IMG/VR virus record: IMGVR_UViG_3300025141_000408 | Coordinates: 1 to 33,307 of that record | DNA from: a virus | DNA length: 33,307 nucleotides | Strand: one strand, 5' to 3' | Part shown: piece after piece, positions 6,681 through 14,038 of the stretch | Layout: each line of letters opens with the position of its first letter | How positions within the stretch are numbered: the stretch's first letter is position 1 | Made by a program: the position numbers and the translations under genes | Notes under the pieces: model-generated | The model's database searches: none | What the model was told of the DNA's origin: nothing | What the model saw: only the letters and a program-made list of their open reading frames with translations

Positions 6681-7438
6681 TCCCGCAAATCCTTTGTCGG
6701 TGGTGTAGCTACAGATACGCTTTTAGCATTAGTAAGTAACTCGGCTAATTTTTGAGCTCCAGTCTGACCAGGACCGTCAGAATCAGCCAAAATACACACA
6801 TGCTCGTTATCTAAAAGTTCCTTCAACAACTTCCCGCCACCCAGACAAGACGGCCTACCTACAGCCCGAAAATCTAAATCAACACAACAGGCAGTGTCTG
6901 TTGGGCCTTCGCAAACAAGAACAGGACGAGAATCATCACTAAACCCCTTAGGTATGAATAATCCCTCTTTACTACCCTTCTCAGAAAACTTGTTGCCATT
7001 ACTGCGCCGCACCCGAATACCCAAAACCTCATACCCCTTCCTAAACATAGGAAAGGTAAACGCCTTTTTACTTCTGCTATATCCAATCCAAAGAGCGTGT
7101 AACGCTTCAGCGCTAACTCCAAGAAGATCACCTAAAGTCGCCACTTGTTTATCAGTAGCCAGCTTCCGGTACTTCTTGGCAATATCTGCCATGATTTGAT
7201 TATGGTGAGGCAATTCAAAACGGTACGATTGTACCGCTTTTGGGTTAGTTGTTTCTTTTAAGACATGCAGCCACCCACTGCCGTCCACATATTTTTCTTT
7301 CCCGTCCTGATCTGTAGCAACAATCCGAGGGCAGATAACAGCCGACTTATCCTTCGCTATCAGACACCAATCAGGTTTTTTACAAATGGGGCAGGGGTTA
7401 TTGGACGTTGCCCTGTCCCACCACTCATTTTGGCTCAT
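6584..7438 (-). CDS. DNA primase with zinc-binding and TOPRIM domains
   Basis: The ATG 7438 forms an ATGA overlap with the helicase stop; an ATG at 7447 would add three residues. The 284-residue protein has an N-terminal zinc motif (Cys 16, 19, 25 and 36, CPIC-W-C-CPR), then a basic primase-like core. Its TOPRIM domain has the Glu motif VLVCEGPTD (about 173-181), the ILADSDGPG motif (about 216-224) and KDLREW near the end. It would make RNA primers on single-stranded DNA, as in T7 gp4-type primases, but no DnaB-like helicase domain is attached. The SF2 helicase is encoded immediately upstream. Confidence 0.88.
   Translation of the reverse strand: MSQNEWWDRATSNNPCPICKKPDWCLIAKDKSAVICPRIVATDQDGKEKYVDGSGWLHVLKETTNPKAVQSYRFELPHHNQIMADIAKKYRKLATDKQVATLGDLLGVSAEALHALWIGYSRSKKAFTFPMFRKGYEVLGIRVRRSNGNKFSEKGSKEGLFIPKGFSDDSRPVLVCEGPTDTACCVDLDFRAVGRPSCLGGGKLLKELLDNEHVCILADSDGPGQTGAQKLAELLTNAKSVSVATPPTKDLREWKNQGCTRQDLLKLIRGTASSLDTTSLTPTN
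7221..7236. promoter_or_regulatory. Palindrome CGGTACGATTGTACCG, candidate binding site
   Basis: The 16-base sequence has 6-base inverted arms (CGGTAC/GTACCG) around a 4-base centre. It is repeated exactly at 18574-18589, also inside a gene. The flanks are A-rich on the left and T-rich on the right in both copies. It lies within the primase gene in a different frame and codon context from the other copy, so shared protein coding does not explain the identity. It could be an operator or another protein-binding site. Confidence 0.5.
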
Positions 7439-9072
7439 CGTTTCCATCCATTAGATGACAAGCGATCAATTTCTAATGACGCCTCTTTGAACGTAAGCCC
7501 TGAAGCGTCAATACCAAATTTACTTAAAAGCTTTGCCTGCTTGAATGTGCAAAGCCCTTCCTTCCTTCGTTTAACGACATTGTCGAATAAGGCGCACTGT
7601 TCTGCTGGGTTGTGCTCATTAGGTTCTATACCCGACCGGCGTAATACAGTCAACTGGCGCTCGCTCAACCGCCTCTTGTACCAATCAGTGAACCGCTTAG
7701 GTTGAACCGCAAGGATTTGAAACGGATTAGAGCTCCGCGTTTCGTAATTAACCTTCGCCCGGATTTGGTTGCGCCGCAATTGAGCTTCACGCTGAAGCTG
7801 CTCATTCTTCTCCTCATATTCATCGTCGTATTCACGAGTCTCATCACCATCCTCCTCTTCAGGAAAATATGTGTCGAGTGGTTTCCGCTCCGGGAACCCG
7901 TGGTCAATCCAATCGACATGCTTGCCGCCTAAAACGTCTTGTGACGACATCAAACTATGACGGCCAGAGTTCCCAACAAAATCAATCACGGTCAACCGGG
8001 GCTTATCACTGCTGCTTATAGCCTGCTGGCGCAACTCAGGGTCATCGATGCCATCGAGTATCCCTGCCAATGGTCGTGTGCCTCGCCCTACACATTGGGC
8101 ATACAGGGCGCGAGAACATGTTGGCCGCGCCATAGAAACACAAGCAATGCCTGGAACATCGAACCCCTCTGTCGCAATACCAACGTTAACTAAATACTGA
8201 AGGTTTCCACGAATGTATTCACGAAGAATCTTCTGACGCAAATCTTTAGACATCCTGCCGTCAATCATGGCAGCAGACCCAGGCTTGGTTCTATTTATAA
8301 TTTCTGCCATGCGCTCTGCGTGAGCAACACGGGTAGCAAAAACAAGGGTCTTTTTGTCGCCAGCAATCTCCATGGTCGGCACCACTACACCGTGAAGGTT
8401 CTTCTCTTGTTCCATCACTGCGCCCAGGTCGCCTTGGTTGAAGTCATTTGCAATCTTCCGACATTCAGAAAAATCCAAAGACTTCACATAAACACGATGC
8501 ACATCGAGAGGAACTAACCAGCCATCATCGATAGCGTTAGAGATTTCATACTTAAAAGAAACAGACTCAAAGATTTGCCCTAGTGCTTGTTCATCTGCGC
8601 GATCAGGAGTGGCGCTTACTCCAACCACCTTGCAACCGCCGTTAATAAACCAGTCAATAACACGCCTATAACTAGGGGCACATGCGTGATGGCATTCATC
8701 AATAACCAAAAGAGAAAAGTCGTCTGGCTTAAACCGCTCCATACGACGAGCAAACATGCCAGCGTTTAATGTTTGAACACTTGCCACCACCACTTTGCTG
8801 CGATTAAAAAACGACTGCTCATTAGAACGCAGGTCAGCCATTTCAATAGCTGGACGCTCTCCTGTAAACAGTTCAATCTTTTCAGCAGCCTGATGGACAA
8901 GGATGTCTCGGTGAGCAATGACCAACGCGCGTTTTTTAGCAAGACGAACCGCTTCCGCGAAGACAATAGTCTTGCCAGTGCCAGTAGGCATCACGATTAA
9001 GGTTGAATCATTCTCTTGAAGCTGTTCTTTTAATCCATCGATGGCTCGTCGCTGATAGTCTCTGAGTTGCAT
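7435..9072 (-). CDS. Superfamily 2 DNA helicase (DEAD/DEAH type)
   Basis: The 545-residue protein has the complete SF2 set: Walker A PTGTGKT (residues 29-35), DECH (125-128), SATP (153-156), TEGFDVP (301-307) and QCVGRGTRP (326-334). It resembles the RadD/type III restriction-subunit-like ATPases found in many phages, which unwind or remodel branched DNA using ATP. The C-terminal region (about 400-545) is charged, contains an acidic stretch (EEEDGDETREYDDEYEEK) and ends in a small helical part that may bind DNA or partners. The start ATG 9072 overlaps the upstream gene by 43 bases. It is part of the replication block with the primase downstream and RecT upstream. Confidence 0.9.
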   Translation of the reverse strand: MQLRDYQRRAIDGLKEQLQENDSTLIVMPTGTGKTIVFAEAVRLAKKRALVIAHRDILVHQAAEKIELFTGERPAIEMADLRSNEQSFFNRSKVVVASVQTLNAGMFARRMERFKPDDFSLLVIDECHHACAPSYRRVIDWFINGGCKVVGVSATPDRADEQALGQIFESVSFKYEISNAIDDGWLVPLDVHRVYVKSLDFSECRKIANDFNQGDLGAVMEQEKNLHGVVVPTMEIAGDKKTLVFATRVAHAERMAEIINRTKPGSAAMIDGRMSKDLRQKILREYIRGNLQYLVNVGIATEGFDVPGIACVSMARPTCSRALYAQCVGRGTRPLAGILDGIDDPELRQQAISSSDKPRLTVIDFVGNSGRHSLMSSQDVLGGKHVDWIDHGFPERKPLDTYFPEEEDGDETREYDDEYEEKNEQLQREAQLRRNQIRAKVNYETRSSNPFQILAVQPKRFTDWYKRRLSERQLTVLRRSGIEPNEHNPAEQCALFDNVVKRRKEGLCTFKQAKLLSKFGIDASGLTFKEASLEIDRLSSNGWKR

Positions 9073-9824
9073 CCGCTAACCTTGTTTTTGAACTGTTGTG
9101 GCGCTTCATCCCAAACAGCTTTGGGAACCCAACCCAGCGTGTGACACGCCTTGCAATTTTCCTCGTTGCCGTCAAAAGAAAGCATTGTTCCGGCACCCAT
9201 GCAATATGGGCATGTTTGGTGTGGTTTAGCCATCCGAATGTTTGCCTTTAGGTTACGAAGATCCATACGAAACTCATCAAGATTCAGCCAGAGGCCAACG
9301 TCTTGTTCAGTAATACCCTCAATGATTGAGTTGACTCTAGTCAACGCATTAAGGCATGAGTCATAATCGTCGGTTAAAAGCTGGTATTTAGCCATAGGCT
9401 CAGTGTTGACCTCTGGCGTTGTGGCTTCGGCTACAACAGACTGTTTAATCCTATTAAGCTGTGTGCCTGTCACAAGCTTGGGGTCATTTACCTCATCGAC
9501 GGCGCGGCTAAACACTTCTACCTTCTTCTCGTCAGGAAGATCAACGAGTTGTCGGGCCTGCCACTCATTTTCGACATCAGGAACGACTTCCTTGACCTCG
9601 ACGGCTTTAATCATCTTACGAGCCCAGTTGCTTCCTTTAGACCATCTGTCGTTGCAATAATCCTCGAAAGACTTGTAGTTCTGCTTCCATAGTTTTTCAT
9701 CTCGAATAACCATGAGATTAAGGCCAATCCTAAAGACTGCCTTAAGGTCGTTTGTAATGTCTTCCTCAAGCTCCAAAAGGCGATTGAAGTTGTTTTCTGT
9801 AAGAGCGCTATCATTCATTCCCAT
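9030..9824 (-). CDS. ParB/KorB-like DNA-binding protein with C-terminal zinc motif
   Basis: The 264-residue protein has an N-terminal part (about residues 44-130) that resembles the helix-turn-helix region of phage ParB-like proteins. It reads LWKQNYKSFEDYCNDRW, then a WARKMIKAVEV helix and a WQARQLVDLPDEKK segment. Near the C-terminus (about 208-232) is a zinc ribbon resembling DnaJ-type motifs, CPYCMGAG and CKACHTLGW. The start ATG 9824 has AGGAAGG six bases upstream and lies just before the RecT stop; ATG 9818 is the alternative. Placed between RecT and the helicase, it may act as a DNA-binding accessory to replication or recombination. No function is proven. Confidence 0.7.
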   Translation of the reverse strand: MGMNDSALTENNFNRLLELEEDITNDLKAVFRIGLNLMVIRDEKLWKQNYKSFEDYCNDRWSKGSNWARKMIKAVEVKEVVPDVENEWQARQLVDLPDEKKVEVFSRAVDEVNDPKLVTGTQLNRIKQSVVAEATTPEVNTEPMAKYQLLTDDYDSCLNALTRVNSIIEGITEQDVGLWLNLDEFRMDLRNLKANIRMAKPHQTCPYCMGAGTMLSFDGNEENCKACHTLGWVPKAVWDEAPQQFKNKVSGCNSETISDEPSMD

Positions 9825-10618
9825 ACCGGGCCTTCCTCATTATCATCAGAGCTAATTGATTTAATAAAATCAGGCCATTTTGTTAGCTGGCCCATATGTT
9901 CATCAACAAAATCACAAGCAGTCTTGAATTGCTTGTCATCCGCAGTTCCATCTTGCGGCACATCGATGTGCTCCAAGATTCTTTTTGCATTACCAAAACC
10001 CTCTTGTGGGGTGCTTGCATCTGACCATATGTTGACCTTGTTAATGAATAACGCTTTATGGTCAGCGCTCTTTTTGTCCGGCACCGCACGTTGCGCCGGA
10101 GGAGGCTCCACCTCAACAGTTGCGTTGTCAGGAGCGTCAGCCTGCTCCATCTCCTCTTTGGTATACAGGCCAGCAAGCTCTGCCGGGAACGCTTTTCGCA
10201 GTGCTAATGATTCAGCACACTTCCCAAGCATCAAGTGCGGCATCTTCTTCCACATGAACCCTTGGCGGTCGCCAGGGTAATACTGTTCCCACCGTGCAGA
10301 CGCAGTAAATGCGCAACGTTCCCCATTAACAATCTTATAGACCGAGACAGTTGCCCTTTGCGGCTTGTCTTCATTGTCATAGACTGGGTCATCGTTTCCG
10401 GCGTAACGACCAGAGCGATCAGCAACCAGACGGAAGCCGTCAATGCCAGTCATAATTGTCATGTTCTTGCCCCGAACCTGGGGGTAAATTTGATTCGCAA
10501 TAGGGTTAAGGCCATATCGCGTAGCCGCAGAAAGAAAGACATCTAACTGATCCGCAGTCAAACTAAAGCGGGTCTTGATGTATTGCTTTTCAGCTTCCGA
10601 AAATGTGAGTTCCGACAT
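9815..10618 (-). CDS. bet: RecT/Bet-family single-strand annealing protein
   Basis: The 267-residue protein carries the Bet/RecT core: GLNPIANQIYPQVR (about residues 36-49), MTIMTGIDGFRLVADRSGRY (about 53-72) and a second conserved block ending KCAESLALRKAFP (about 132-144). The tail (about 150-267) is variable and acidic, as in Bet homologues. The family anneals complementary single strands during phage recombination, working with a 5'-3' exonuclease. The gene starts at ATG 10618 with AAGGAG seven bases upstream, overlapping the exonuclease stop (TAATG). This is the same arrangement as lambda exo-bet. Confidence 0.92.
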   Translation of the reverse strand: MSELTFSEAEKQYIKTRFSLTADQLDVFLSAATRYGLNPIANQIYPQVRGKNMTIMTGIDGFRLVADRSGRYAGNDDPVYDNEDKPQRATVSVYKIVNGERCAFTASARWEQYYPGDRQGFMWKKMPHLMLGKCAESLALRKAFPAELAGLYTKEEMEQADAPDNATVEVEPPPAQRAVPDKKSADHKALFINKVNIWSDASTPQEGFGNAKRILEHIDVPQDGTADDKQFKTACDFVDEHMGQLTKWPDFIKSISSDDNEEGPVWE

Positions 10619-11565
10619 TACTCATCTCCTTCTAATTGGACAGTGTCGAACCGGGAACAAAAATCCTCTGCCTCGCAAATCCCGCAACCTACAGGGTCAG
10701 GATTGCAGGGCCAAAATCCCTTTTTGTACATCTCAATCTTCTGCGAAAGATTGTTGAGCGCATGGGTTGCTTGCGATTCCTCGAACCTTACCACACGCAT
10801 CACTTGTCTGAGTGGGCGATCATCGCCTTTTTTGTACTCAACCTCCTGCCCATCATCGTTTTTGGTCACTGTCTTTCGCGTGTACGGCTTCAGGGAAGGT
10901 AAATCTACCCAAACCATTTGCGGAAACGTGTCAAACCCTAGCCACGCTTCACCGAACGGTGTGTTTACTAGCATTTCGCCATGCTTGCAAGCCAACCAGT
11001 ACAGCAAAAACTGCTGGTTACGAGCAAGGTACGCTTTGGATGGAGTGTCCTTGCGCCACTTCCAATCCAGCACTATCAACCCTGGTCCGCAGCCCAAGTT
11101 GTTATCTCGATCATGGACAACTAAATCTAAATGGCTGGCGTATTTAATATTGCGTTGTGTATCTTCCATGCGAATAGGCACTTCAGAACCAAGAAACTCA
11201 GTCTTACCAAAAAGAGGGCCGAGCCGTCTGATATAAGCATTCACAACAGGTTCAAGCTGTTCAGGAATAGTTGACCGTAATGCCTTCTCAGCCGCATCAG
11301 TCAGGATGCGATTGTCGGCATCAATCGACTCAGTTGTCGCGGTTACCCCATACAAGATAGCTTTGGCAGCGTTGCAATGGCTTTCACCCCATTCATCTGG
11401 GTTGTGGGCATGAAGGTATTCTAACGCTGCCCCCGCAGCCATACCCCTCACCATCGCGGTAGGGGCCCTGTTGCTAATTTTACCAAGCAAGCGCAAACGC
11501 ACTCGTGCAGGGCAATGATCCGTTAGATCAGTTGTGTGCCACTCTTCAGTCTCTTCCGGCTTCAT
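10618..11565 (-). CDS. PD-(D/E)XK exonuclease with Fe-S-type cysteines (Cas4/RecB-like)
   Basis: The 315-residue protein has a Cas4/AddB-type layout. An N-terminal Cys is at about residue 18 (DHCPARVRL). The nuclease core has ASHLDLVV (Asp about 147), LDWKWRK (D-x-K, about 167-169) and a NQQFLLYW helix. C-terminal cysteines lie in a C-x6-C-x2-C-x5-C pattern (about 287-303), consistent with a 4Fe-4S cluster together with the N-terminal Cys. It probably degrades or resects DNA ends to feed RecT, the Exo partner of the module. I chose ATG 11565 because AAGAAAGAG lies upstream; an ATG at 11583 and a GTG at 11589 are in frame but lie inside the upstream gene. Confidence 0.88.
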   Translation of the reverse strand: MKPEETEEWHTTDLTDHCPARVRLRLLGKISNRAPTAMVRGMAAGAALEYLHAHNPDEWGESHCNAAKAILYGVTATTESIDADNRILTDAAEKALRSTIPEQLEPVVNAYIRRLGPLFGKTEFLGSEVPIRMEDTQRNIKYASHLDLVVHDRDNNLGCGPGLIVLDWKWRKDTPSKAYLARNQQFLLYWLACKHGEMLVNTPFGEAWLGFDTFPQMVWVDLPSLKPYTRKTVTKNDDGQEVEYKKGDDRPLRQVMRVVRFEESQATHALNNLSQKIEMYKKGFWPCNPDPVGCGICEAEDFCSRFDTVQLEGDE

Positions 11566-11764
11566 CGTCACTCTTTCTTGCATCGCCACGCAGGATGCGA
11601 TCTATTTCCAAGATTTTGGCTAACACTTGCATGTGTAGCTCAAAATCTTTCAGGTCTTTCGCCCGTCGAATTTCCAACCGGATTTCATGGAATGTCCAGA
11701 ACAACAACGGAGGGCCGACTGTGCAAATAAACATGAATTCCAAAGTTATAAGGTGTGCAATCAT
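11546..11764 (-). CDS. Small membrane-anchored protein (72 residues)
   Basis: The 72-residue protein has a hydrophobic N-terminal segment (about residues 5-24, LITLEFMFICTVGPPLLFW) and a charged, probably helical C-terminal part (EIRRAKDLKDFELHMQV and on). This suggests one membrane helix with a cytoplasmic tail. Its end overlaps the exonuclease start. The ribosome-site region at 11765-11790 shares a 14-base repeat with the region before the GC-rich gene upstream. Function unknown; it could anchor or regulate the recombination proteins, but this is guesswork. Confidence 0.6.
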   Translation of the reverse strand: MIAHLITLEFMFICTVGPPLLFWTFHEIRLEIRRAKDLKDFELHMQVLAKILEIDRILRGDARKSDDEAGRD

Positions 11765-11771
11765 CTCGTTT

Positions 11772-12266
11772 TCACTTTCTGCGCGTTGACAGGCTGTCCC
11801 GACCAGAGATGGCGTGTCCGGGATACTCGTAGCCGTCTATGGTTGCCATGCCGCTTGCGATCCTGTGGAAGGGGAGCCAGGTATTCCCGCTGCTGCCGTC
11901 GAAGCGAATCCAGAGGCCGATGTGCTTCCGACCTCGGTGCGCGTTGATCACGGTGAATCTCCCGGACGGCGCGTCATGGACTCCTCCATTTCCGAGACTG
12001 ATATAGCAGTGCTCGACGACCTTCCCGGTGAGTTCCCTACTCGGCGCCCTCATCCCCATGATGTGATCGAGGCAAGCGAGGCGGTGAGCCTGAACGATCT
12101 GGTTGGACAGCTTGCGGAGCTGTTCCTTCCCCTTCTCATACTCGTCGGCGCGGTGCTTCTGACGTTCAGCTTCGATGCTCCGCATCGATTCGTCAATGGT
12201 GAGGAGCTTCTTCTGGAGGTCGGCGGTCTTGCCGTACTTGGCGATCACGGTCTCGGTCTTGCTCAT
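11772..12266 (-). CDS. GC-rich hypothetical protein with N-terminal coiled coil (164 residues)
   Basis: The N-terminal 60 residues are highly charged and helical (LQKKLLTIDESMRSIEAERQ and on), probably a coiled coil. Residues about 75-164 form a beta-looking domain (GKVVEHCYISLGNGG, RFTVINAHRG, HIGLWIRFDG). No family was recognised. By eye its base composition is clearly richer in G+C than its neighbours. A 14-base direct repeat (CTTTCTGCGCGTTG on the plus strand) lies at 11775-11788 and again at 12277-12290, on either side of most of the gene. The opposite strand also carries a long open frame here, which I judge to be a shadow. It may be an inserted cassette. Confidence 0.7.
   Translation of the reverse strand: MSKTETVIAKYGKTADLQKKLLTIDESMRSIEAERQKHRADEYEKGKEQLRKLSNQIVQAHRLACLDHIMGMRAPSRELTGKVVEHCYISLGNGGVHDAPSGRFTVINAHRGRKHIGLWIRFDGSSGNTWLPFHRIASGMATIDGYEYPGHAISGRDSLSTRRK
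11775..11788. repeat. Direct repeat CTTTCTGCGCGTTG, copy 1
   Basis: This 14-base sequence is identical to the one at 12277-12290, 502 bases away, with further partial similarity on its left side. On the minus strand it covers the last codons of the GC-rich gene and the leader of the 72-residue gene. The pair flanks the GC-rich gene and could mark an insertion or duplication event. Confidence 0.6.
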
Positions 12267-12276
12267 TTGGTTCTCG

Positions 12277-12290
12277 CTTTCTGCGCGTTG
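12277..12290. repeat. Direct repeat CTTTCTGCGCGTTG, copy 2
   Basis: This is the second copy of the 14-base repeat, sitting in the leader of the GC-rich gene. The sequence beside both copies includes a GA-rich stretch on the minus strand (GAAAGTGAAAAC or GAAAGCGAGAAC) that may act as the ribosome site, so the two genes share almost the same translation-start context. Confidence 0.6.
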
Positions 12291-12350
12291 TGCGGGCGCG
12301 CCCCCGCTGAGTTGTGAAGATCAGAATCCACAAATACTCCTGCAAGTAGA

Positions 12351-12392
12351 GGGGGCAAGAGCCAACTCAACCCAAGTTAAACTCTTGCCCCC
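12351..12392. promoter_or_regulatory. Long hairpin GGGGGCAAGAG / CTCTTGCCCCC
   Basis: A perfect 11-base inverted repeat (12351-12361 and 12382-12392) encloses a 20-base loop that has its own AACT/AGTT pair. There is no T-run after it on either strand, so it is not a classic intrinsic terminator. It sits in the gap between the GC-rich gene and the gene at 12438-12878, and may be an attenuator, a processing site or a protein-binding hairpin. Confidence 0.6.
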
Positions 12393-12401
12393 CCATCAGC
12401 A

Positions 12402-12429
12402 GTGTGTTTAGGAACAACCTAAAGCACAC
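12402..12429 (-). terminator. Terminator-like hairpin downstream of 12438-12878
   Basis: An 11-base stem (GTGTGTTTAGG pairing with CCTAAAGCACAC, one bulged base) has an AACAA loop and lies directly after the stop of the minus-strand gene at 12438. There is no clear T-tract after it on the minus strand, so termination efficiency is doubtful. It stands next to the larger hairpin at 12351-12392; the pair may act as a block between the accessory genes and the recombination genes. Confidence 0.4.
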
Positions 12430-12437
12430 AAGGAAGC

Positions 12438-12878
12438 TCAACGCCCTGTTGCTCGCTCCCTTATATCATTGACTCGAAGTGACCAAAAACTGGCAAGGCG
12501 GTTAATGTCATCTTGAATTAACGACAAACGAATACCTTCAGCAGTGGTCAGTTTCGGGTTTGTATGAGCGCGAACAACTAAATTGTTAAATCCATCAACA
12601 ACAGAGCGGACTGCAACGAAGCCAGGGTTACTGTTGCAAAAAAGTTTTTCCAGTGAGCCAATGGAAATTCCTCGCCCTTCGTTGGGAAGCTTGTCATCTC
12701 TAAAAATGACATGCTTCCCATCCCTGTTGCAAAAATCCATTGCTTCGTGAATCGTAGGTAAATCTGCTTTGGAAAAGGCTGTGTCGTCCACCTTGCGGCT
12801 ACCTAAGCGATCAGTAGTGCGCCTGTATACGCTGTAAAAGTCGTCTGGCTTGCTGTATTTGACGTAAAAATATTCCAT
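12438..12878 (-). CDS. Hypothetical protein (146 residues)
   Basis: The protein has 146 residues and starts MEYFYVKYSKPDDFYSVYRR. It has mixed alpha/beta character with no membrane segment, signal peptide or cysteine motif. No family was recognised. The first 11 bases around its start (CATGGAATATT) are identical to those around the start of a possible 26-residue gene at 13155-13235. Two hairpins follow its stop. It is the last gene of the small accessory block before the recombination genes. Early host-takeover or counter-defence roles are typical for such positions but cannot be assigned here. Confidence 0.65.
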   Translation of the reverse strand: MEYFYVKYSKPDDFYSVYRRTTDRLGSRKVDDTAFSKADLPTIHEAMDFCNRDGKHVIFRDDKLPNEGRGISIGSLEKLFCNSNPGFVAVRSVVDGFNNLVVRAHTNPKLTTAEGIRLSLIQDDINRLASFWSLRVNDIRERATGR

Positions 12879-12912
12879 GCTTTAATCTTGCCCTAAGCAA
12901 CAATCGAGATAT

Positions 12913-13077
12913 CTATTCTTCTTCTTCATAATCAAACCAAATGAAAAATTCATCGAGGATTCCTTTTTCATCCACACTTCTTAAAAGTTTGACCTTCTCT
13001 CTGGGTTGAGCTTTTAACTCAAAAACAAAGTCGTCTAATGCGTCTATAAGTTGTTTTGCAAATGCAATGTTATCCAT
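12913..13077 (-). CDS. Small acidic protein (54 residues)
   Basis: The start ATG 13077 has a strong GGAG seven bases upstream; the frame runs further back but without a good site. The product, about 54 residues, is acidic and helical, beginning MDNIAFAKQLIDALDDFVFE and ending FIWFDYEEEE. Small acidic phage proteins often bind host proteins or mimic DNA, but nothing specific can be said here. It lies in the accessory block with short spacers. Confidence 0.6.
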   Translation of the reverse strand: MDNIAFAKQLIDALDDFVFELKAQPREKVKLLRSVDEKGILDEFFIWFDYEEEE

Positions 13078-13154
13078 TTGAGTCTCCGTAAAAAATGTAA
13101 AGAGAACATCGCTTGCCCTACCACGCACGTTTTCCCTTCGGCTCATGCATAAAC

Positions 13155-13235
13155 CTAGGAGACTCGATGCAGTTGTTTGTGCGGGTTATCCTTTCGGCGA
13201 AGCACCTTTCGCCATTTGGGCAAGCAATATTCCAT
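13155..13235 (-). CDS. Possible 26-residue basic peptide
   Basis: An ATG at 13233-13235, just after the stop of the upstream gene, opens a frame of 26 residues (MEYCLPKWRKVLRRKDNPHK, then QLHRVS). It is very basic. The start context CATGGAATATT is identical to that of the gene at 12438-12878, but the ribosome site is weak (GGA 12 bases upstream). It may be a real small gene or the remnant of a duplicated start region. Low confidence. Confidence 0.25.
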   Translation of the reverse strand: MEYCLPKWRKVLRRKDNPHKQLHRVS

Positions 13236-13238
13236 GTT

Positions 13239-13499
13239 CTAAACTTGTCCTTCAATCCATTGATCCATAGCTTCATCAACCTCTTCATCAATCAGGTCAA
13301 TAATTGTCTGGTGTACAAGGTCTTCCCACCGATCCAGAACTTGGTCAAAGGCATCTTCGACAACGTTGGTAACAAGGTGAGCGGGGCATTTCTGTGTTAC
13401 AACCCGTTCTTGGATTTCAGAGCGAAGCCACTCTTCGGTGAATCCGAGCGCCATGCCGTCGTGTTTTTCCCTGGTCTTGTGGTCTGATATGACAAACAT
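13239..13499 (-). CDS. Hypothetical acidic helical protein (86 residues)
   Basis: The start ATG 13499 is chosen because AGAAAGGA lies about five bases upstream; the longer frame to 13562 lacks support. The 86-residue product starts MFVISDHKTREKHDGMALGF. Its remainder is helix-rich and strongly acidic, with VVEDAFDQVLDRWEDLVHQT followed by IIDLIDEEVDEAMDQW. No family was recognised. The run of regularly spaced acidic and hydrophobic residues suggests a helical bundle that may bind a partner protein. Confidence 0.65.
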   Translation of the reverse strand: MFVISDHKTREKHDGMALGFTEEWLRSEIQERVVTQKCPAHLVTNVVEDAFDQVLDRWEDLVHQTIIDLIDEEVDEAMDQWIEGQV

Positions 13500-13594
13500 G
13501 TTTGTCCTTTCTAAAAGCAAAGTAAAGGGGCAGTTTTGCGTCGGTTGCCCCAGGACGGCCATCGCGGCGAGCTAATGGCGGGAGCGTGAATCCG

Positions 13595-13888
13595 TTAATG
13601 CTCCACCGTTACGGCAAACTCGTTCCAGTCTTTCAACGCATTTTCAAGGGCAAGTTGTTCCTGCGGATCTTGCAAAAACTCCTCAAACGCTCGATGGCAA
13701 GATTCGTCGAGAACAAAGCCACACATCTCAACTTCTAGCACCTCAACCTTGTCAAGCTCAACCCTGTGAGCGTATCGCTCTACCAGAAGTGTGCCGGAAT
13801 ATTCGTTCACAAAATAACCTTCTGCTTGGATGCGCAAGTTGAAACTTACGCCACTCTTGTGTTTGTAAGTAAAAAAGAATTGAGCCAT
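13595..13888 (-). CDS. Hypothetical protein (97 residues)
   Basis: The 97-residue protein begins with beta-like strands (MAQFFFTYKHKSGVSFNLRI) and ends with an acidic helical part (FEEFLQDPQEQLALENALKD). It has two Cys but no zinc motif. The start ATG 13888 has GGAG eight bases upstream, inside the end of the 30-residue membrane-peptide gene, so the two are closely coupled. Function unknown. Confidence 0.65.
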   Translation of the reverse strand: MAQFFFTYKHKSGVSFNLRIQAEGYFVNEYSGTLLVERYAHRVELDKVEVLEVEMCGFVLDESCHRAFEEFLQDPQEQLALENALKDWNEFAVTVEH

Positions 13889-13889
13889 T

Positions 13890-13982
13890 CTAATTCTCCA
13901 CTGCCAGATAGATAATCGCGCTAAAGATAATGACGCCAGCCAGAAGCAAGGTCATCTCAAGATAGGGCATCAGCTTTTTCAT
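13890..13982 (-). CDS. 30-residue single-pass membrane peptide
   Basis: The ATG at 13980-13982 encodes a 30-residue peptide that is almost entirely one membrane helix: MKKLMPYLEMTLLLAGVIIF, then SAIIYLAVEN. GAGAGGAT lies upstream, preceded by the extended -10 promoter at 14007-14015, so transcription and translation signals are both present. Such peptides can modulate host membrane proteins or act in superinfection exclusion, but there is no direct evidence of function. Confidence 0.6.
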   Translation of the reverse strand: MKKLMPYLEMTLLLAGVIIFSAIIYLAVEN

Positions 13983-14006
13983 AAACTCAGATCCTCTCAA
14001 AGCCGA

Positions 14007-14015
14007 ATCGTACCA
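14007..14015 (-). promoter_or_regulatory. Extended -10 promoter TGGTACGAT
   Basis: On the minus strand the sequence TGGTACGAT fits an extended -10 element (TGnTAnnAT). It is followed after a short leader by TTGAGAGGAT and the ATG of the 30-residue membrane peptide at 13982. The first 12 bases, TGGTACGATTCG, are identical to the promoter at 18025-18033. No convincing -35 was seen. Confidence 0.5.
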
Positions 14016-14038
14016 CAACAATACAAGTGTGTGTGGGT

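Noticed and set aside
10583-11236. Plus-strand open frame of 217 codons
   Set aside because: It is antisense to the exonuclease, which has clear nuclease and cysteine motifs.
11814-12317. Plus-strand open frame of 167 codons opposite the GC-rich gene
   Set aside because: High G+C keeps several frames open. The minus-strand frame fits the operon direction and the ribosome-site context, so the plus frame is a shadow.
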